From Streptomyces galbus (GTDB lineage Bacteria; Actinomycetota; Actinomycetes; Streptomycetales; Streptomycetaceae): 64,000 bases of DNA. The translations under genes and the position numbers were made by a program. Of the stretch, positions 44,571-53,099 are shown one piece after another. The stretch spans positions 334,861 through 398,860 of the forward strand of contig NZ_SZPR01000012.1 in assembly GCF_005280195.1 (NCBI RefSeq), given 5' to 3'. The notes beneath the pieces are model-generated. The model had not been told where the DNA came from and did not search any database. It saw only the letters and a list, made by a program, of their open reading frames with translations. Every line of letters starts with the position of its first letter. The first letter of the stretch is position 1.

Positions 44571-45209
44571 GTGGCCGAGGACACCGAGGGACACCGGTCA
44601 CAGCCGGGTTCCCGGGCCCGGCAGCGGCGGCTACCGTGTGCGGACCTCCCTGTTCTCCCGCTCGACCCCGGACGGCCGGCCGTGCTCGCAGACCTCTCCC
44701 CGCTCATCGCGGCGACCACCCAGTGGCTCACCCGTGCCTACCCGGCGTCCGGCGGCGCCCTGGCCGCCGCGCTGTGCGAGGTCCAGGCCCGTCAGGCCGT
44801 GACCGTCGCCGCCTGGCTGCGCTACCCGACCGCGATGGACGCCGCCCTCGTCGGCATGGCCGGCCCCGGCGGCTGCGCCCGCCTGGACTGGATCACCGGT
44901 GCCGGAGAGCACGACGACGCCGACGAGGACGCCGTCGCCTGGCGCACCTGGGTCGACGAGGTCGTGGCGAGCTGGGCCGCGTGCCTGCTCGCCGACCCGG
45001 AGCTCGCCGAGGAGGCCGTCGGCGCCCTGCACGGCGGCGGCCACGCGGGCGGCCTGCCGCTGGAGTTCCGGCGCCTGCTCGCCCCGGACGCGGGCGACCG
45101 CGCGGCGGCGGCCCTGCTGCGCCACCCCGACCTCCTGGCCCCGGTCGCCGACCTGCACCACGGGCAACTCCTGGACCGCCTGACACCTGGCCAGGCCCTG
45201 ATCGCCTGA
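44571..45209 (+). CDS. Hypothetical protein, Ala-rich, helical
   Basis: 212 residues from GTG 44571 with GGGGGAG upstream. Not recognised. The sequence is Ala/Leu-rich, probably all helical, has no signal peptide or membrane helix, and contains Trp-rich helices (TTQWLTRAYP, VAAWLRYP, VAWRTWVDEVVASWAACLLA) and an acidic loop (EHDDADEDA). It probably shares a transcript with the serine hydrolase gene. Confidence 0.6.
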   Translation: MAEDTEGHRSQPGSRARQRRLPCADLPVLPLDPGRPAVLADLSPLIAATTQWLTRAYPASGGALAAALCEVQARQAVTVAAWLRYPTAMDAALVGMAGPGGCARLDWITGAGEHDDADEDAVAWRTWVDEVVASWAACLLADPELAEEAVGALHGGGHAGGLPLEFRRLLAPDAGDRAAAALLRHPDLLAPVADLHHGQLLDRLTPGQALIA

Positions 45210-45268
45210 GCGGCGGGTGTGCGGCGGGTGTCAGCGGCGGGGTCCTACGCCCCCACGCCCGGCCGCAC

Positions 45269-46621
45269 TCACGCCGCCGTGCTCAGCGCCCCGCGTCCCG
45301 TGACGTCGCCGTCCAGGGCCGGCAGGAGGACCGGTGCGTCGGTGGTGCGGCGGGTGCGGGCCAGGTGGCCGGCGCCGATCGTGGCGGCGACGACCAGGCC
45401 GCCCAGTACCAGGGCGCCGCGCGCCCCGGCCAGCTCCATCAGCAGGCCCAGGGCGGGCGGTCCGCCCAGGCTCCAGACCGTGCCGACGCTGCTCCACACC
45501 CCGAGCACCCGGCCGCGCAGCCGGGCGGGCGGGTCGGTCTGCAGGACGGCCGTGCCCGCGGTGTCCGAGACGGACTCCACGACGGCCATCGGCAGCACCA
45601 GGACCAGCAGCACCGTCAGCGACGGCGACAGCCCGGCGGCCACCTGGAGCAGACCGCCCACGGCCGCCAGGCACCCCACCAGCCGGACGGAGGGCATGCG
45701 CAGCCGCGCGCCGAGCACCGCCCCGACGATGCCGCCGGCGGCCAGCACCGTGGACACCGTGCCGAACGACCCGGCGCCGCCCGCCAGCGGCCCGCTGACC
45801 AGCACGGCGAGCGTCAGCCCGTAGTTGCGCCCGAAGACGGCGCTGACCCCGGTGATCCCGGCCAGCGCGACCAGCCGGCGCCGGCGCGCGAAGAACACCA
45901 GGCCCTCACGGACGCCCCGGTGCGGCGGCGGGGTGCGGCCGGCCACCGGGGTCGGCCGGGACGCGGCCGCGCCCCGCACCGGGCGCAGGAAGGGGATGAC
46001 GGAGGCCACGAACAGGAACGACAGGGCGTTGGCCCCGTACGCGGCGGCCGTGCCGAGGAAGCCGACCGTGACCCCGGCCAGCGCGGCGCCCACGAGCCGG
46101 CCCGCGCTGTGGACGAGCGCGCCGACGCCGATGGCGGAGGGGACGTCCTCGACCGGCACGAGGTCGTTGCCGAGCAGGGCACAGGCAGGTCCGTCGACGG
46201 TGGCGATCAGGCCGGTCACGGCGGCCAGGGCCAGCAGCGAGGTCATGTCGAGCCGGTCCACGGCCACCAGTACGGCCGTCAGCAGGGCGACCCCGCCCAG
46301 CAGGGCCTGGCTCACGGCTGCGGTCGGCTTGCGGGGCCAGCGGTCGACGGCGGTGCCGCCCAGCAGGCTCACGAACAGCGCCGGGGCCGCCTGCACGGAC
46401 ATCGACAGGCCGGTCGCGGCGGCGGAGCCGGTGATCTGCAGGACCAGCAGGTTCTGCACCGTGAGCTGCATCCAGGTGCCGGCGTTCGACACGAAGTTCG
46501 CGACGGACCACCAGCGCATGCTGCGGTGGCGCAGGGAGCGCCACGGCGAGCGGGACGCGGGAGGCACCGGCCGGGCGGCGGTGTCCGGGGCAGGGGAGGT
46601 CAGGGGAGGGGCAGCAGACAC
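45269..46621 (-). CDS. MFS transporter
   Basis: 450 residues from GTG 46621; another GTG at 46675 is in frame and neither has a clear ribosome binding site. Twelve hydrophobic segments and the loop GGTAVDRWPRKP place it in the major facilitator family, MFS_3/enterobactin-exporter-like group (MRWWSVANFVSNAGTWMQ). Drug or siderophore export is typical; the substrate is unknown. It is monocistronic and lies downstream of a strong terminator. Confidence 0.85.
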   Translation of the reverse strand: MSAAPPLTSPAPDTAARPVPPASRSPWRSLRHRSMRWWSVANFVSNAGTWMQLTVQNLLVLQITGSAAATGLSMSVQAAPALFVSLLGGTAVDRWPRKPTAAVSQALLGGVALLTAVLVAVDRLDMTSLLALAAVTGLIATVDGPACALLGNDLVPVEDVPSAIGVGALVHSAGRLVGAALAGVTVGFLGTAAAYGANALSFLFVASVIPFLRPVRGAAASRPTPVAGRTPPPHRGVREGLVFFARRRRLVALAGITGVSAVFGRNYGLTLAVLVSGPLAGGAGSFGTVSTVLAAGGIVGAVLGARLRMPSVRLVGCLAAVGGLLQVAAGLSPSLTVLLVLVLPMAVVESVSDTAGTAVLQTDPPARLRGRVLGVWSSVGTVWSLGGPPALGLLMELAGARGALVLGGLVVAATIGAGHLARTRRTTDAPVLLPALDGDVTGRGALSTAA

Positions 46622-46870
46622 GGTCCGGTTCTCGACAGCCAGGCGGGGAGGTGACTGGCGGAACCGAAGAGTCACCGGCTGCGCTGCACGGCCGTTCCGG
46701 CCCAGTCGTTCAGGGCGCGGACCATCGTGGCAGACGGGGCGGCCGGCCCCGGCGTGACGCACGCCGCACGCGCGCGGTGCGACGCGTCAACGTCCGCCGT
46801 GGAGACGGCCGTTGCAGCAGCGAGTGGCCTTGCTCACAAGCAGGTTTGAAAGGGAGCATCCCGGGCACGC
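46622..46870. other. Gene-free region upstream of the MFS gene
   Basis: No gene is seen. A lower-GC stretch at about 46825-46865 holds a small stem (CTTG-TCAC-type, around 46836-46847) just before the terminator at 46871. It could be part of an untranslated RNA, but nothing stronger supports that. Confidence 0.3.
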
Positions 46871-46905
46871 GCGAGGGCCCCTCACCGCCTGTGAGGGGCC
46901 CTCGC
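46871..46905. terminator. Strong hairpin terminator after the hemerythrin gene
   Basis: Perfect 15-base arms GCGAGGGCCCCTCAC / GTGAGGGGCCCTCGC (46871-46885, 46891-46905) with a 5-base loop, 86 bases beyond the hemerythrin stop on the minus strand. Confidence 0.85.
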
Positions 46906-46991
46906 CCTGCTGGGTGCCGCTTCCACGCCCCCCGGGCGTAGGAATCCTGGCGGCGGACGGTGGCTGACGGCGGCGGACTGCGGCGGACGCG

Positions 46992-47555
46992 TCAGTCCGT
47001 CTTCCCGCGGCCCGAGAGGGCGTCGCGCAGCCGGTCCACCAGCCCGGCACCCGGCGCCAGCATCTTGTTGGCCGGCGGGTGGTCCGGCGCGGCCGGGTGC
47101 GGGCGGGTCGGCGCGACCTTCTTGGCCTGGCGCACCTTGTCGCCCAGCTTGTCCAGCGCCTCCGGGGGACAGGAGGCCCGCAGCCGCACGAAGAGGTTGC
47201 CCTCCTCGTCGGCCACGTGCGAGCGGATCTCGGCCATGAGCTTGGTCATGAGACGGTCGAAGTCGGGGTCGTCCGCCTCGCAGCCCTCCAGGTCCTTCAT
47301 GAGCTGCTCGGCCTCGGCGTGGTCCTCGAGCTCCTTGTCGGCCAGCGCGTCGCCGCCCGCCACGTGCTCGCGCACCGCCGGGTAGAGGTACATCTCCTCG
47401 GCGACCGAGTGCCGCACGAGCTCCATGACGGCCTGGTCGGCGTACACCTTCCGGTCCTTGTGGCCGGAGGGCAGCGCCTCGATCTTGCCGAAGAGGTCCT
47501 CGACCTCGCGATGATCGGTCATCAGCTCGTCGATGACGTTCCCGCCGTGTCCCAT
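46992..47555 (-). CDS. Hemerythrin-domain protein
   Basis: 187 residues; GGGAGGTG precedes the ATG. The four-helix bundle shows carboxylate/His ligands: DELMTDHREVEDLF, RHSVAEEMYLYPAV, DHAEAEQL and RSHVADEEGNLF, so a di-iron centre is likely. Bacterial hemerythrins sense or bind O2 or NO, or protect against oxidants. The last ~50 residues are a basic, Pro-rich extension. It is followed by a strong terminator and preceded by the DUF1360 gene. Confidence 0.9.
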   Translation of the reverse strand: MGHGGNVIDELMTDHREVEDLFGKIEALPSGHKDRKVYADQAVMELVRHSVAEEMYLYPAVREHVAGGDALADKELEDHAEAEQLMKDLEGCEADDPDFDRLMTKLMAEIRSHVADEEGNLFVRLRASCPPEALDKLGDKVRQAKKVAPTRPHPAAPDHPPANKMLAPGAGLVDRLRDALSGRGKTD

Positions 47556-47650
47556 GCCCTTTCACCTCCCTGCTGATCGCGGCGGCCCCTGGCGGGCGCG
47601 CCGCGGCGTGTCGAGTGCCCCGCTCCCGGACGGTCACACGGTGCAGTCGG

Positions 47651-48187
47651 TCAGCTCTCGGTGGACTGCTGCGTCCAGGTCCACGCGTAGTGCAGGAAGT
47701 CCGACACCGTCAGGGCGCCGAGGCCCGCGCTCGCCAGCCGGGTGGCGCGCGGCGCGGCGGCGTACCCGCACACCAGCGCCCCCATCACCCAGGTGGCGGT
47801 GCAGAAGGGGCACGCCACGAGGTCGCCCACCGCGCGCCGCACCCCGGTGCCGCGCGGCTCGTCCATGACCTCGGCGGCCTCGCCCTGATCCGCCCGGCGG
47901 GTGAACGGCGCCCGCACGAAACTGGTGATCTTGGCCCTGGTCAGCACCCGGGACATCTTGTACGTCGCCGTGCCCAGCAGGGCGACGTCCCACGGCGGCA
48001 CCCGGTCGGGCAGGCGTACGCCGCGCCGCCGGGCCACCGCGGTGAACGTGCCGATCCCCGCCGTGAAGATCCCGGCGAGCACGGCGTACCCGGCCAGGGG
48101 CACCGCGTCGGCGGCGCCGTACCCCTCGTGGTTCTCGTGGCCGTCGTGGCCGTCGTGGCCGTCCTCGTGGACGGGATCCGTCGTCAT
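47651..48187 (-). CDS. DUF1360 membrane protein with His-rich N-terminus
   Basis: 178 residues; TGGAGGTG precedes the ATG. DUF1360 features include LLGTATYKMSRVLTRAKI and the CPFCTATW motif (paired Cys). Three hydrophobic segments are visible. The first ~22 residues are a His/Asp/Gly repeat (GHDGHDGHENHEG) that could bind metal. Function unknown. It precedes the hemerythrin gene on the same strand (95-base gap). Confidence 0.85.
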   Translation of the reverse strand: MTTDPVHEDGHDGHDGHENHEGYGAADAVPLAGYAVLAGIFTAGIGTFTAVARRRGVRLPDRVPPWDVALLGTATYKMSRVLTRAKITSFVRAPFTRRADQGEAAEVMDEPRGTGVRRAVGDLVACPFCTATWVMGALVCGYAAAPRATRLASAGLGALTVSDFLHYAWTWTQQSTES

Positions 48188-48258
48188 GGCACCTCCAGGA
48201 GCGTGTTCGGCGTCCCCGGGTACCCCGCGCCCGTGCGCCTATCGCCCCTGATCGGGGG

Positions 48259-50139
48259 TCATTCGGCGGCGCGCAGCGCCGCCCACGTCCCATGGGCCAC
48301 GACACCGTCCGCCGCAAGGCCCCGGTCGCTCTGGAAGGCGCGGACCGCCTGCTCGGTGCCGGTGCCGAACGCGCCGTCCGGATCGGTGCCGCCGAGGCTG
48401 TAGCCGCGCGCGGTGAGCATGCACTGCACCTGCCGCACCCGCTTGCCGGTGTCGCCCGGTCCGGTGCGTCCGCTGCCCGGGTAGTAGGTGCAGTCGGTGT
48501 TCCAGGGCTGGGCCGCCGGCTCCGGCGCGGGGGCGCTCGTGACGGGTGCCGGCCCGCCGGGGTCCCCGGGGGTCGCCGCGACGGACCCCACCGGGCCCGC
48601 ACCCGGCGGGGCGTCCGTGGCGTGGCCCGCAGCGGCCGGCGCGGTAGGGCGTCCGGGACGCTCGGACCCGGAGACGGCCCGCCCGCCGGGCTCACCGGCG
48701 ACGGACGCGCCGTCGGAGACCCGGGACGCCGACGGGGACGCGCCACCGCCGCGGGCCCCGCCCGGCAGGGCCCCGGACGCCGTGGCGACCGCGCCCGGGG
48801 AGTGGGCCGTCGCCGGACCGTCCTCGCGGGAAAGGACGAGGACCCCGGCGGCGACGGCGGACAGGGCGACGCCCGCGCCGACGGCCAGCGCCTGTCTGCG
48901 GCGCAGGCGCCGGGCCCGTAACGCCGCGGGAGCGACGTCGTCACCCGGCCCGGGGGCGGGAGCGGGCTGCCGTGCGCCGGGGGAGTGCGCACCCGCCCGG
49001 CCCTGGGCGTGTCCGTACGCCCCAGCGGGCCGGCGGTCCTGCGCGCGCCCGTGCGCCTCCGACGCCTGCGCGTCCGGCGCCCGCCCGTCCCGCACGCTCC
49101 CGTCCGACGGGTGCAGCCCGGCCCGTGCCCGCACCCCCGGCGGCCACAGCAGGGCCGCCCGGGCCACCGGGAGCCGGTGCAGGGTGTCGTGGGCCCGCTG
49201 CCGCACCAGCACCCTGCTGTGCACCGGCTCGGGCCAGCCGTCGACCGGGACGTGCCGCTCGGCGGTGCCGACGAGGTCCCGCGGGGTGGGCCGGGCGGCG
49301 GGATCCTTCGCCAGACAGCGGGTCAGGAGGGCGCCCAGCTCCGGGTCGCCCTCGGCGACCGCGCCGAGCACGTCCGGGTCGGGCTCCTCGAAGGCCACCC
49401 GGTGCATGACGTCGACGCCGGTCCCGTCGCCGAACGGGCCGCGCCCCGCCGCCGCGTAGACCAGCGACCCGGCCAGCGAGAACACGTCGGAGGCGGTGTC
49501 GCAGTGCCCCGTGCGCAGGTACTCCGGGGACATGTAGGCGGGGGTGCCCACCCGGTTGCCGGTGCCGGTGACGGCGCTCGCGTCGACGGCCTTGGAGATC
49601 CCGAAGTCGATGACGTGGGCGCCGTCGGGGCACAGCAGGACGTTGGACGGCTTGAGGTCCCGGTGCACCACGCCGGCCGCGGACAGGGCGAGCAGCGCCC
49701 GCCCCAGGTCCGCCACCAGCCGCCAGACGGCGGGGGCCGCCAGCGAGCCGTCCTCGCGCACCACGGCCGCCAGGTCCACGCCGGGCAGGTACTCGGTGGC
49801 CATCCACAGCAGGTCGTCGTCGAGGCCCGTGCCGCACAGCCGCGGCGCGTACGGCGGGCCGACCCGGGAGTGCACCGCCGCCTCGTGGGCGAAGCGCCGC
49901 TGGAAGCGGGTGTCCTCGGCGTACTCGGGGCGGATCACCTTGACCGCGAACAGCCCGGGCCCGTCGTCGGCGGAGCGCGCCAGGTACACGCGCCCCATGC
50001 CCCCGCTGCCCAGCAGGGCGAGCGGGACGTGGGGGCCGACCCGCACCGGGTCGCCGGGCCGCAGGGGAGCGGCGCCGGTCTGCCGGAGTGCCGCCGATTC
50101 GTGCGCGGTGGGGGCCGGTGGTGTGGTCCGGTCGGACAC
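48259..50139 (-). CDS. Transmembrane Ser/Thr protein kinase with extracellular peptidoglycan-binding domain and TTA codon
   Basis: 626 residues from GTG 50139 (GGGAG upstream). The kinase domain (about 37-300) has GSGGMGRVY, the Lys in FAVKVIRP, VVHRDLKPSNVLL, DFGISK and GTPAYMSPEYL. An Ala/Arg-rich juxtamembrane segment, a membrane helix (about 413-432), a long Ala/Pro/Gly linker and a C-terminal PG_binding_1 domain (about 560-625; GKRVRQVQCMLTARGYSLGG) follow, so the kinase probably senses wall material. Codon 407 is TTA (48921-48919), just before the membrane helix, making full translation bldA-dependent. Confidence 0.92.
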   Translation of the reverse strand: MSDRTTPPAPTAHESAALRQTGAAPLRPGDPVRVGPHVPLALLGSGGMGRVYLARSADDGPGLFAVKVIRPEYAEDTRFQRRFAHEAAVHSRVGPPYAPRLCGTGLDDDLLWMATEYLPGVDLAAVVREDGSLAAPAVWRLVADLGRALLALSAAGVVHRDLKPSNVLLCPDGAHVIDFGISKAVDASAVTGTGNRVGTPAYMSPEYLRTGHCDTASDVFSLAGSLVYAAAGRGPFGDGTGVDVMHRVAFEEPDPDVLGAVAEGDPELGALLTRCLAKDPAARPTPRDLVGTAERHVPVDGWPEPVHSRVLVRQRAHDTLHRLPVARAALLWPPGVRARAGLHPSDGSVRDGRAPDAQASEAHGRAQDRRPAGAYGHAQGRAGAHSPGARQPAPAPGPGDDVAPAALRARRLRRRQALAVGAGVALSAVAAGVLVLSREDGPATAHSPGAVATASGALPGGARGGGASPSASRVSDGASVAGEPGGRAVSGSERPGRPTAPAAAGHATDAPPGAGPVGSVAATPGDPGGPAPVTSAPAPEPAAQPWNTDCTYYPGSGRTGPGDTGKRVRQVQCMLTARGYSLGGTDPDGAFGTGTEQAVRAFQSDRGLAADGVVAHGTWAALRAAE

Positions 50140-50244
50140 GGAACTCCCGAAGTGATGTTCGCCGTACGCCAGTTCGCTCGCAGAAGGGTCACGAGGCTAA
50201 CCCAGGCGCGGCTCCTGGTCAGGAGTTCGCACAGTCCCGCGGGG

Positions 50245-50700
50245 TCAGGGGCGCGGCCAGGGGCGGCCGCCGATGCGTTCGATGCCGTGGTTGAAGCGGC
50301 GCAGATAGCCGGCGAACGCGGCGATGTCGTCGTCCGACCAGTCGGCCATCACCTGGTCCAGGACCTCGACGATGCCCTCGCGCTCCTCGTCCAGCAGGCG
50401 TGAGCCCTCCGCGGTGATGCGGAACTTGCGGGCCATGCCGCCCTCCGGGTCCGCGATGCGCTCCAGCAGTCCGGCGCGGGTCGCCGCCGCCGTCTGCCGG
50501 TTGAGGGTGGAGGCGTCCAGGCCGAAGGCGTCGCTCAGTTCGCCGATCGACATCGGGCCCTGCACGCGGATCCGGCTGAGCAGGATGTAGGCGCTGCGCT
50601 CCAGCACGCCGTCCTGGCGCCGTCCCCCGCGCCGGCTGAGGAAGGTGTGGCGGCTGAGCAGCATCTGCTCGTACTCGACGTCGTGCGTCGGCCTCTCCAT
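50245..50700 (-). CDS. MarR-family regulator
   Basis: 151 residues; AGGAGG lies 7 bases before ATG 50700. The winged helix (about 30-120) has RIRVQGPMSIGELSDAFGLDASTLNRQTAA. It diverges from a multidrug-type MFS gene (143 bases between starts), with nested palindromes between them. It probably represses both genes and releases on binding the transported compound. Confidence 0.9.
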   Translation of the reverse strand: MERPTHDVEYEQMLLSRHTFLSRRGGRRQDGVLERSAYILLSRIRVQGPMSIGELSDAFGLDASTLNRQTAAATRAGLLERIADPEGGMARKFRITAEGSRLLDEEREGIVEVLDQVMADWSDDDIAAFAGYLRRFNHGIERIGGRPWPRP

Positions 50701-50746
50701 GCGCGGGCCTCCTCTTCGCGGTGCGCCTCCCATCCTTGCACACGGT

Positions 50747-50779
50747 CGTGCATCAGCCACATCATGTGCGTGATGCACG
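50747..50779. promoter_or_regulatory. Nested palindromes, candidate MarR operator
   Basis: CGTGCATCA (50747-50755) and TGATGCACG (50771-50779) form a perfect 9-base inverted repeat. Inside it, CACAT-C-ATGTG (50758-50768) forms a second one. TAAGAT at 50787-50792 is a likely -10 of the MFS gene, so bound repressor would block it. Confidence 0.65.
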
Positions 50780-50843
50780 GAACATGTAAGATGCACATCC
50801 CTTCTTCCCCGAGTCCCACCCACAGAGAGTCGAGGAGTCCTCC

Positions 50844-52301
50844 ATGGACGCCCCCCAGCCCACCGCGCGCACCGGCGGCGTGGTCGCCACGCTCGCGCTG
50901 GCCGGCACCACGGCCGCGGTCATGCAGACCCTGGTCACCCCGCTGATAGCCGAACTGCCGCAGATCCTCGACACCTCGTCCTCGAACGCGGCCTGGGTCA
51001 TCACCGTCACCCTGCTGGTGGCCGCGGTCTGCGTGCCGATCTCCGGCCGGCTCGGCGACCTCGTCGGCAAGCGGCGGATGCTGCTCGCCTGCGCCGTGCC
51101 CCTCGTCGCCGGCTCGGTGGTGTGCGCCCTCGCCTCCGGAGTGGTCCCGATGATCGTGGGGCGCGGACTGCAGGGCATGGGCATGGGCATGGTGCCCCTC
51201 GGCATCGCCCTGCTGCGCGACGTCGTGCCGGCGGAGAAGCTGAGCTCCTCCATCGCCCTGGTCAGCGCCTCCATGGGCATCGGCGGCGGCCTCGGCCTGC
51301 CGCTCGCCGCCGCGATCGCGCAGTACGCCGACTGGCGGGTGCTCTTCTGGGGCTCGGCCGCACTCGCGGCCGCCATCGGCGTGCTGATCTGGTTCCTGGT
51401 CCCGGAGGTGCCGGCCGGTGCCAAGGGGCAGCGCTTCGACCTGGCCGGCGCGCTCGGCCTCGCCGCCGGTCTGGTGAGCCTGCTGCTCGCGGTGTCCAAG
51501 GGCGCCGACTGGGGCTGGGGTTCGGCCACCACGCTCGGCCTGTTCGCCGCCTCCGTGGTCGTCCTGCTCGCCTGGGGCCTGTGGGAGGTGCGCACCACCG
51601 ACCCGCTCATCGACCTGCGCACCACGGCCCGCCCCCGGGTGCTGCTCACCGACGTCGCCTCGGTGTTCATCGGCTTCGGCATGTACGCGAGCATGCTGGT
51701 GATGCCGCAGTTGCTGCAGTTCCCCGAGGCCACCGGTTACGGCCTGGGCCAGTCGATGCTCGCGGCCGGCCTGTGGATGGCCCCCGGCGGCATCATGATG
51801 ATGGTGGTCTCCCCGCTGGGCGGGAAGCTCACCGACGCCCGCGGGCCCAAGTTCACCCTGGTCTGCGGCGCGCTCGTGCTCGCCGCCGGCTACGCGCTGG
51901 CGCAGGCCCTGATCGGCACGGCCTGGGGCGTCATGCTCGTCACCATGGTCACCAGCGGCGGCGTGGGTCTGGCGTACGGGGCGATGCCCGCCCTGATCAT
52001 GGGGTCGGTCCCGCTGTCCGAGACCGCCGCCGCCAACGGCTTCAACACCCTGATGCGCTCGCTGGGCACGTCGATCGGCTCGGCCGTCATCGGCGTGATC
52101 CTGGCCCAGATGACCACGACCATGGGCGGGCACACCTTCGCCTCCGAGGCCGGCTTCCGCACCGCGCTGCTCGTCGGCGGCGGCCTGGCGCTGGTCTCCG
52201 CGGCGATCGCGGCCGTCATCCCCGCCGTACGCGCGGAGCCGCCGCGCCCCACGCGGGCTCCGGCGGCCGAGTCCGGCGACACCCCGGCGGCACGGGCCTG
52301 A
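50844..52301 (+). CDS. MFS drug-efflux transporter, DHA2 (14-TM) family
   Basis: 485 residues; CGAGGAG precedes the ATG. Fourteen hydrophobic segments, the loop SGRLGDLVGKRRML and the motif GLGLPLAAAIAQYADWRVLFW match EmrB/QacA transporters that export drugs with proton antiport. It pairs with the divergent MarR gene. Substrate unknown. A terminator at 52365-52397 follows. Confidence 0.92.
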   Translation: MDAPQPTARTGGVVATLALAGTTAAVMQTLVTPLIAELPQILDTSSSNAAWVITVTLLVAAVCVPISGRLGDLVGKRRMLLACAVPLVAGSVVCALASGVVPMIVGRGLQGMGMGMVPLGIALLRDVVPAEKLSSSIALVSASMGIGGGLGLPLAAAIAQYADWRVLFWGSAALAAAIGVLIWFLVPEVPAGAKGQRFDLAGALGLAAGLVSLLLAVSKGADWGWGSATTLGLFAASVVVLLAWGLWEVRTTDPLIDLRTTARPRVLLTDVASVFIGFGMYASMLVMPQLLQFPEATGYGLGQSMLAAGLWMAPGGIMMMVVSPLGGKLTDARGPKFTLVCGALVLAAGYALAQALIGTAWGVMLVTMVTSGGVGLAYGAMPALIMGSVPLSETAAANGFNTLMRSLGTSIGSAVIGVILAQMTTTMGGHTFASEAGFRTALLVGGGLALVSAAIAAVIPAVRAEPPRPTRAPAAESGDTPAARA

Positions 52302-52364
52302 CCCGCCCCGGGGGCGGCGGCCCGTGGGGTCGTTCGGGAGACTCGGACTTCCCCGTGAGCGGAA

Positions 52365-52397
52365 GGAGGAGGGTGCCGTCCTGCGGCACCCTCCTCC
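52365..52397. terminator. Bidirectional terminator between MFS and FMN-reductase genes
   Basis: Perfect 14-base arms GGAGGAGGGTGCCG / CGGCACCCTCCTCC (52365-52378, 52384-52397) with a 5-base loop. Confidence 0.82.
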
Positions 52398-52415
52398 TCA
52401 CTGCGTCGGCGGCGG

Positions 52416-52979
52416 TCAGGCGGCGACGGTCTCGCCCGCGTGGCCGTGCAGGCGCGCGACGACCTCGGTGAGCTGCGCGGCGACCTCGGCGTCGTCGACC
52501 GGGTGGACCTCGGCGAAGCGGGTCACGGAGCCGGGGATCGAGAGCTTGATGTCCTCGATGACCCGGCCGCCGGCGATGCCCACGGCCTTGCGGGTCTCGT
52601 CCTGCGCCCACACGCCGCCGTACTGGCCGAAGGCGGTGCCGACCACGGCGACCGGCTTGCCGCCGAAGGCGCCGGCGCCGTAGGGGCGGGACAGCCAGTC
52701 GATGGCGTTCTTCAGCACGGCCGGGATGGTGCCGTTGTACTCGGGCGAGAAGAACAGGAAGGCGTCGGCGGCCTGGGCGGCCTCACGCAGCTTGGCGGCG
52801 GGGGCCGGCACGGCGCCCTCGACGTCCAGGTCCTCGTTGTAGAAGGGGATCTCGGCCAGACCCTCGAAGAGCACCACCTCGGCGCCCTCCGGAGCGAGCT
52901 TGACGGCCGCCTCGGCGAGCTGGCGGTTGTGCGAACCGGCGCGGAGGCTGCCGACGAGCGCGAGGATGCGAACAGACAT
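52416..52979 (-). CDS. NAD(P)H-dependent FMN reductase
   Basis: 187 residues; GGGAG precedes the ATG. The flavodoxin-like fold is marked by GSLRAGSHNRQLAEAA (FMN phosphate loop) and SPEYNGTIPAVLKNAIDW (second FMN loop), followed by KPVAVVGTA. Such enzymes reduce FMN, quinones, azo dyes or chromate. It is divergent from a TetR gene, with two copies of a palindrome between, so induction by a quinone- or dye-like compound is likely. Confidence 0.93.
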   Translation of the reverse strand: MSVRILALVGSLRAGSHNRQLAEAAVKLAPEGAEVVLFEGLAEIPFYNEDLDVEGAVPAPAAKLREAAQAADAFLFFSPEYNGTIPAVLKNAIDWLSRPYGAGAFGGKPVAVVGTAFGQYGGVWAQDETRKAVGIAGGRVIEDIKLSIPGSVTRFAEVHPVDDAEVAAQLTEVVARLHGHAGETVAA

Positions 52980-53020
52980 GGGGGTACTCCCAGGGAGGCT
53001 GAAACATTGCGGTAACGATC

Positions 53021-53069
53021 CGGACCGAGGTCCGTTTAATTTCTAGCACTGTAACCGGACCGCGGTCCA
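53021..53069. promoter_or_regulatory. Two TetR operator copies CGGACC-N2-GGTCCG/A
   Basis: CGGACC-GA-GGTCCG (53021-53034) and CGGACC-GC-GGTCCA (53056-53069) are 35 bases apart, start to start. The first is nearer the FMN reductase promoter; the second nearer the tetR promoter and its core GGACCGCGGTCC is a perfect palindrome. This suits one TetR repressor controlling both genes. Confidence 0.75.
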
Positions 53070-53087
53070 GTTTGATTCCCGGTGCTT

Positions 53088-53093
53088 TACGCT
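53088..53093 (+). promoter_or_regulatory. -10 box TACGCT of the tetR gene
   Basis: TACGCT ends 6 bases before ATG 53100 and no Shine-Dalgarno is present, so the transcript is probably leaderless. Confidence 0.45.
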
Positions 53094-53099
53094 GTCTTC

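Noticed and set aside
46825..46905. Small RNA gene before the strong hairpin
   Set aside because: The small stem is only about 4-5 base pairs and no promoter is clear; the hairpin is better explained as the terminator of the hemerythrin gene.
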